From Rosistilla carotiformis (GTDB lineage: Bacteria; Planctomycetota; Planctomycetia; Pirellulales; Pirellulaceae): a stretch of DNA of 64,000 nt. The position numbers and the translations under genes were made by a program. The stretch lies in NCBI RefSeq assembly GCF_007753095.1, contig NZ_CP036348.1, positions 5,123,411 to 5,187,410 of the forward strand, given 5' to 3'. The notes beneath the pieces are model-generated. The model saw only the letters and a program-made list of their open reading frames with translations. It ran no database searches and was not told the DNA's origin. How positions within the stretch are numbered: position 1 is the stretch's first letter; each line of letters opens with the position of its first letter. Below are positions 63,301 through 64,000 of the stretch, piece by piece.

Positions 63301-64000
63301 GGCCGATCTTCAACAGGAGATCCACGAACTGCTCAGCCGCATCGATCGGCATGCAGCGCAATATGCTCGGCTGCGAGTTGCCGAAACGCTGCTCAATCGC
63401 GCCGTCACCAACTACCGCGATCGGAATCAGGCTCCGATCTTGAAGATCGCCAGCGATTACTTCCGCCGACTGACGCTCGATTCGTACAGCGAACTTCGAG
63501 CCGACAACAACGACAAGGGGGATCCGGTGCTGTTGGGCGTTCGCGCCGTGACTGGCCAATCGGTCGACCTGCGTGGCATGAGCCAAGGGACAGCGGATCA
63601 ATTGTACCTGGCACTGCGGCTGGCCAGCTTGAAGCACAGCTTCGCCAGCAGCGATCCGATCCCGTTGGTCGTCGACGACATCTTGATCCAGTGCGATCTG
63701 CAACGCAGCCGCGCCGCGTTTGAACTGTTGGCGGAATTATCGAACGACACCCAAGTGATCTTCTTCACGCACAATGCGGCGTTGTTGGAAACCGCTCGCG
63801 AGTGTGTCGATGCCAATCAATTGTTCGTGCAAACGTTGACTCGCGATTCGGTGGAACCGACGACTGAGGTCAAGTCGCCGACGAAGGCCGAGCCAAAACG
63901 GAAGTCGACAACGAAGGCAAAATCTAAGGCGAAGCCGAAACCAGAGCCGGATCCGGTCGATACGCACGATGACGTCGAAGACGATCTGTTTCAACTGAAG
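60374..64000 (+). CDS. YhaN/SbcC-like SMC-family ATPase, partial at right edge
   Basis: The frame is open from 60374 to the window edge (1209 codons, no stop). The N-terminus MRFASLDLIAYGHFQNQSVD leads to Walker A GPNEAGKST (33-41). A coiled coil of roughly 170-1000 follows. The C-terminal ATPase lobe has an ABC-like signature (RGMSQGTADQLYLALRL, about 1066-1082) and Walker B PLVVDDILIQ (about 1097-1106), then FFTHNAALLETA. The distal residues (about 1160-1209) are rich in Lys, Pro and Thr and look disordered; the true end lies beyond the window. It probably forms a Mre11-Rad50-like complex with the preceding exonuclease for DNA-end repair. The ATGA overlap implies coupled expression. Confidence 0.87.
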   Translation, partial: MRFASLDLIAYGHFQNQSVDLSGGKYGLHVIYGPNEAGKSTTLRAITSLLYGFDNVTSDNFRHQNRDLRVGARIIDHDGQEIRCVRRKGRTGTLYCGDDANAIDEAVLQKMLRGVDKAAFGDRFGITHQSLVEGGEMMVKGDGDVGQSLFAAGAGLGQLKQIQDAIEDECGKLFKKSGSKSELNRLLGELREKKRQLKESLLPVKTFVNLQQQREEKQVESENYRNAVRETRTEVKRLETLRDAIPLRAEWNQLTEQLAPLADVPMLSPDFSTRQHQVSTTWAASQQKMQLVRARIDDQQKKLSALGAPDPLLDQAETIDSLVQAVGGISTAAIQRPGLVKRRDMTQAQIVSKLRGIGRNDSDDVWNLQLPPDLRSKIKQLAKQYVALTQRADASAEDLESLQLQVQQVDAAIAAIEQPPSADALAAALQQAGDAATLVGDHEAAQAALARESRAVATQLRKLTGLECDAQTATALPVPQRETIETCAGEWEAISSRQQQIVGQQTACTDKLEQMTTRLHELHGAGEVPSEQELIAAREQRDQLSAALASTDSAADIRCDRQAFESLLAMIEQCDQMSDRLRREAERVSRRATLEAERGSIERAQQRLAEESEQLQTQRQQFADRWNEIWADCSLKPKSPREMLGWLGEHQRLVELYEAQVEAEQAVARHASRIERVTQQLLAAMPNGSASPASDDLVALVRQAGAAVATTRKQQQEYEERTKQKQQLQQSLPQSQRRNEQIQEELAQWQAQWREVTSRLELDEQAGTDEVDGVVEAYHELVVDQKEFDSFQRRIDGIDTDARAFDAQVRGLGLPIKDASLDASKIVEGWAKDLKQAQKTQTQREQIEQQIAQDQRDLTALEQERIDCQTQLNLLCKEACCDAPEQLAEVYRNSQQKQQLEHRRQEHFSRLTQMAGTHPVEEFLEKVAAVDPQTLEQDIDELHHKLSGLEDDYAAACQELGQLDQQRKAMDGGASAADLQQEIHELLSRIDRHAAQYARLRVAETLLNRAVTNYRDRNQAPILKIASDYFRRLTLDSYSELRADNNDKGDPVLLGVRAVTGQSVDLRGMSQGTADQLYLALRLASLKHSFASSDPIPLVVDDILIQCDLQRSRAAFELLAELSNDTQVIFFTHNAALLETARECVDANQLFVQTLTRDSVEPTTEVKSPTKAEPKRKSTTKAKSKAKPKPEPDPVDTHDDVEDDLFQLK

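Overview
The window looks like chromosomal DNA from a planctomycete, most likely a Pirellulaceae relative of Rhodopirellula. The grounds are family content: a DUF1571 protein, carboxypeptidase-regulatory-like lipoproteins, an LRR protein with an N-terminal membrane anchor, a DnaA with an RSHS-type signature, YhaO/YhaN-like repair proteins, and a giant LEPR-like/DUF4347 protein. The base composition is moderately high GC and Shine-Dalgarno sites are patchy. I see no rRNA, tRNA, CRISPR array or insertion sequence.

Layout. 1-7.5 kb: a lipoprotein, then an M20 peptidase and FtsH on the minus strand, then dxr and an RseP-type site-2 protease on the plus strand, closed by a terminator. 7.7-17.9 kb: a secreted protein, a cold-shock protein, a highly structured intergenic region, dnaA with an apparently self-regulated promoter, a Crp-type regulator coupled to a secreted protein, a VOC protein, a small secreted protein, a DUF1571 protein, a DUF485/ActP-type symporter pair and an LpxH-like phosphoesterase. 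17.9-51.5 kb: the main accessory locus. A single 7909-residue minus-strand gene (23.7 kb) is divergent from five plus-strand genes: a shortened SecA-like ATPase, an HlyD-type adaptor, a GAF-HlyD fusion, an M50 metallopeptidase-HlyD fusion and a TolC-family outer-membrane protein. 51.5-64 kb: a glycine-zipper membrane protein, guaB, a secreted protein, an LRR protein, a HEAT/TPR protein, an ExbB-ExbD-ExbD operon, and a YhaO/YhaN (SbcD/SbcC-like) pair whose second gene runs off the right edge.

How it may work together. The standout is the 18-51 kb locus. The giant protein carries a short N-terminal LEDRVMFDG motif, a DUF4347 domain that resembles caspase/CHAT-type proteases in its His and Cys motifs, RTX calcium repeats, a beta-helix, LamG and C-type-lectin-like domains, four predicted seven-bladed propellers, thirteen BspA-type repeats and three T1SS-143/VCBS composites. 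It has no obvious Sec signal peptide. The divergent genes supply an ATPase, three adaptor-like modules, an integral membrane component and an outer-membrane channel, but no ABC transporter. I infer a dedicated export system for the giant surface protein that differs from classical type I secretion. The remaining genes are mostly housekeeping.
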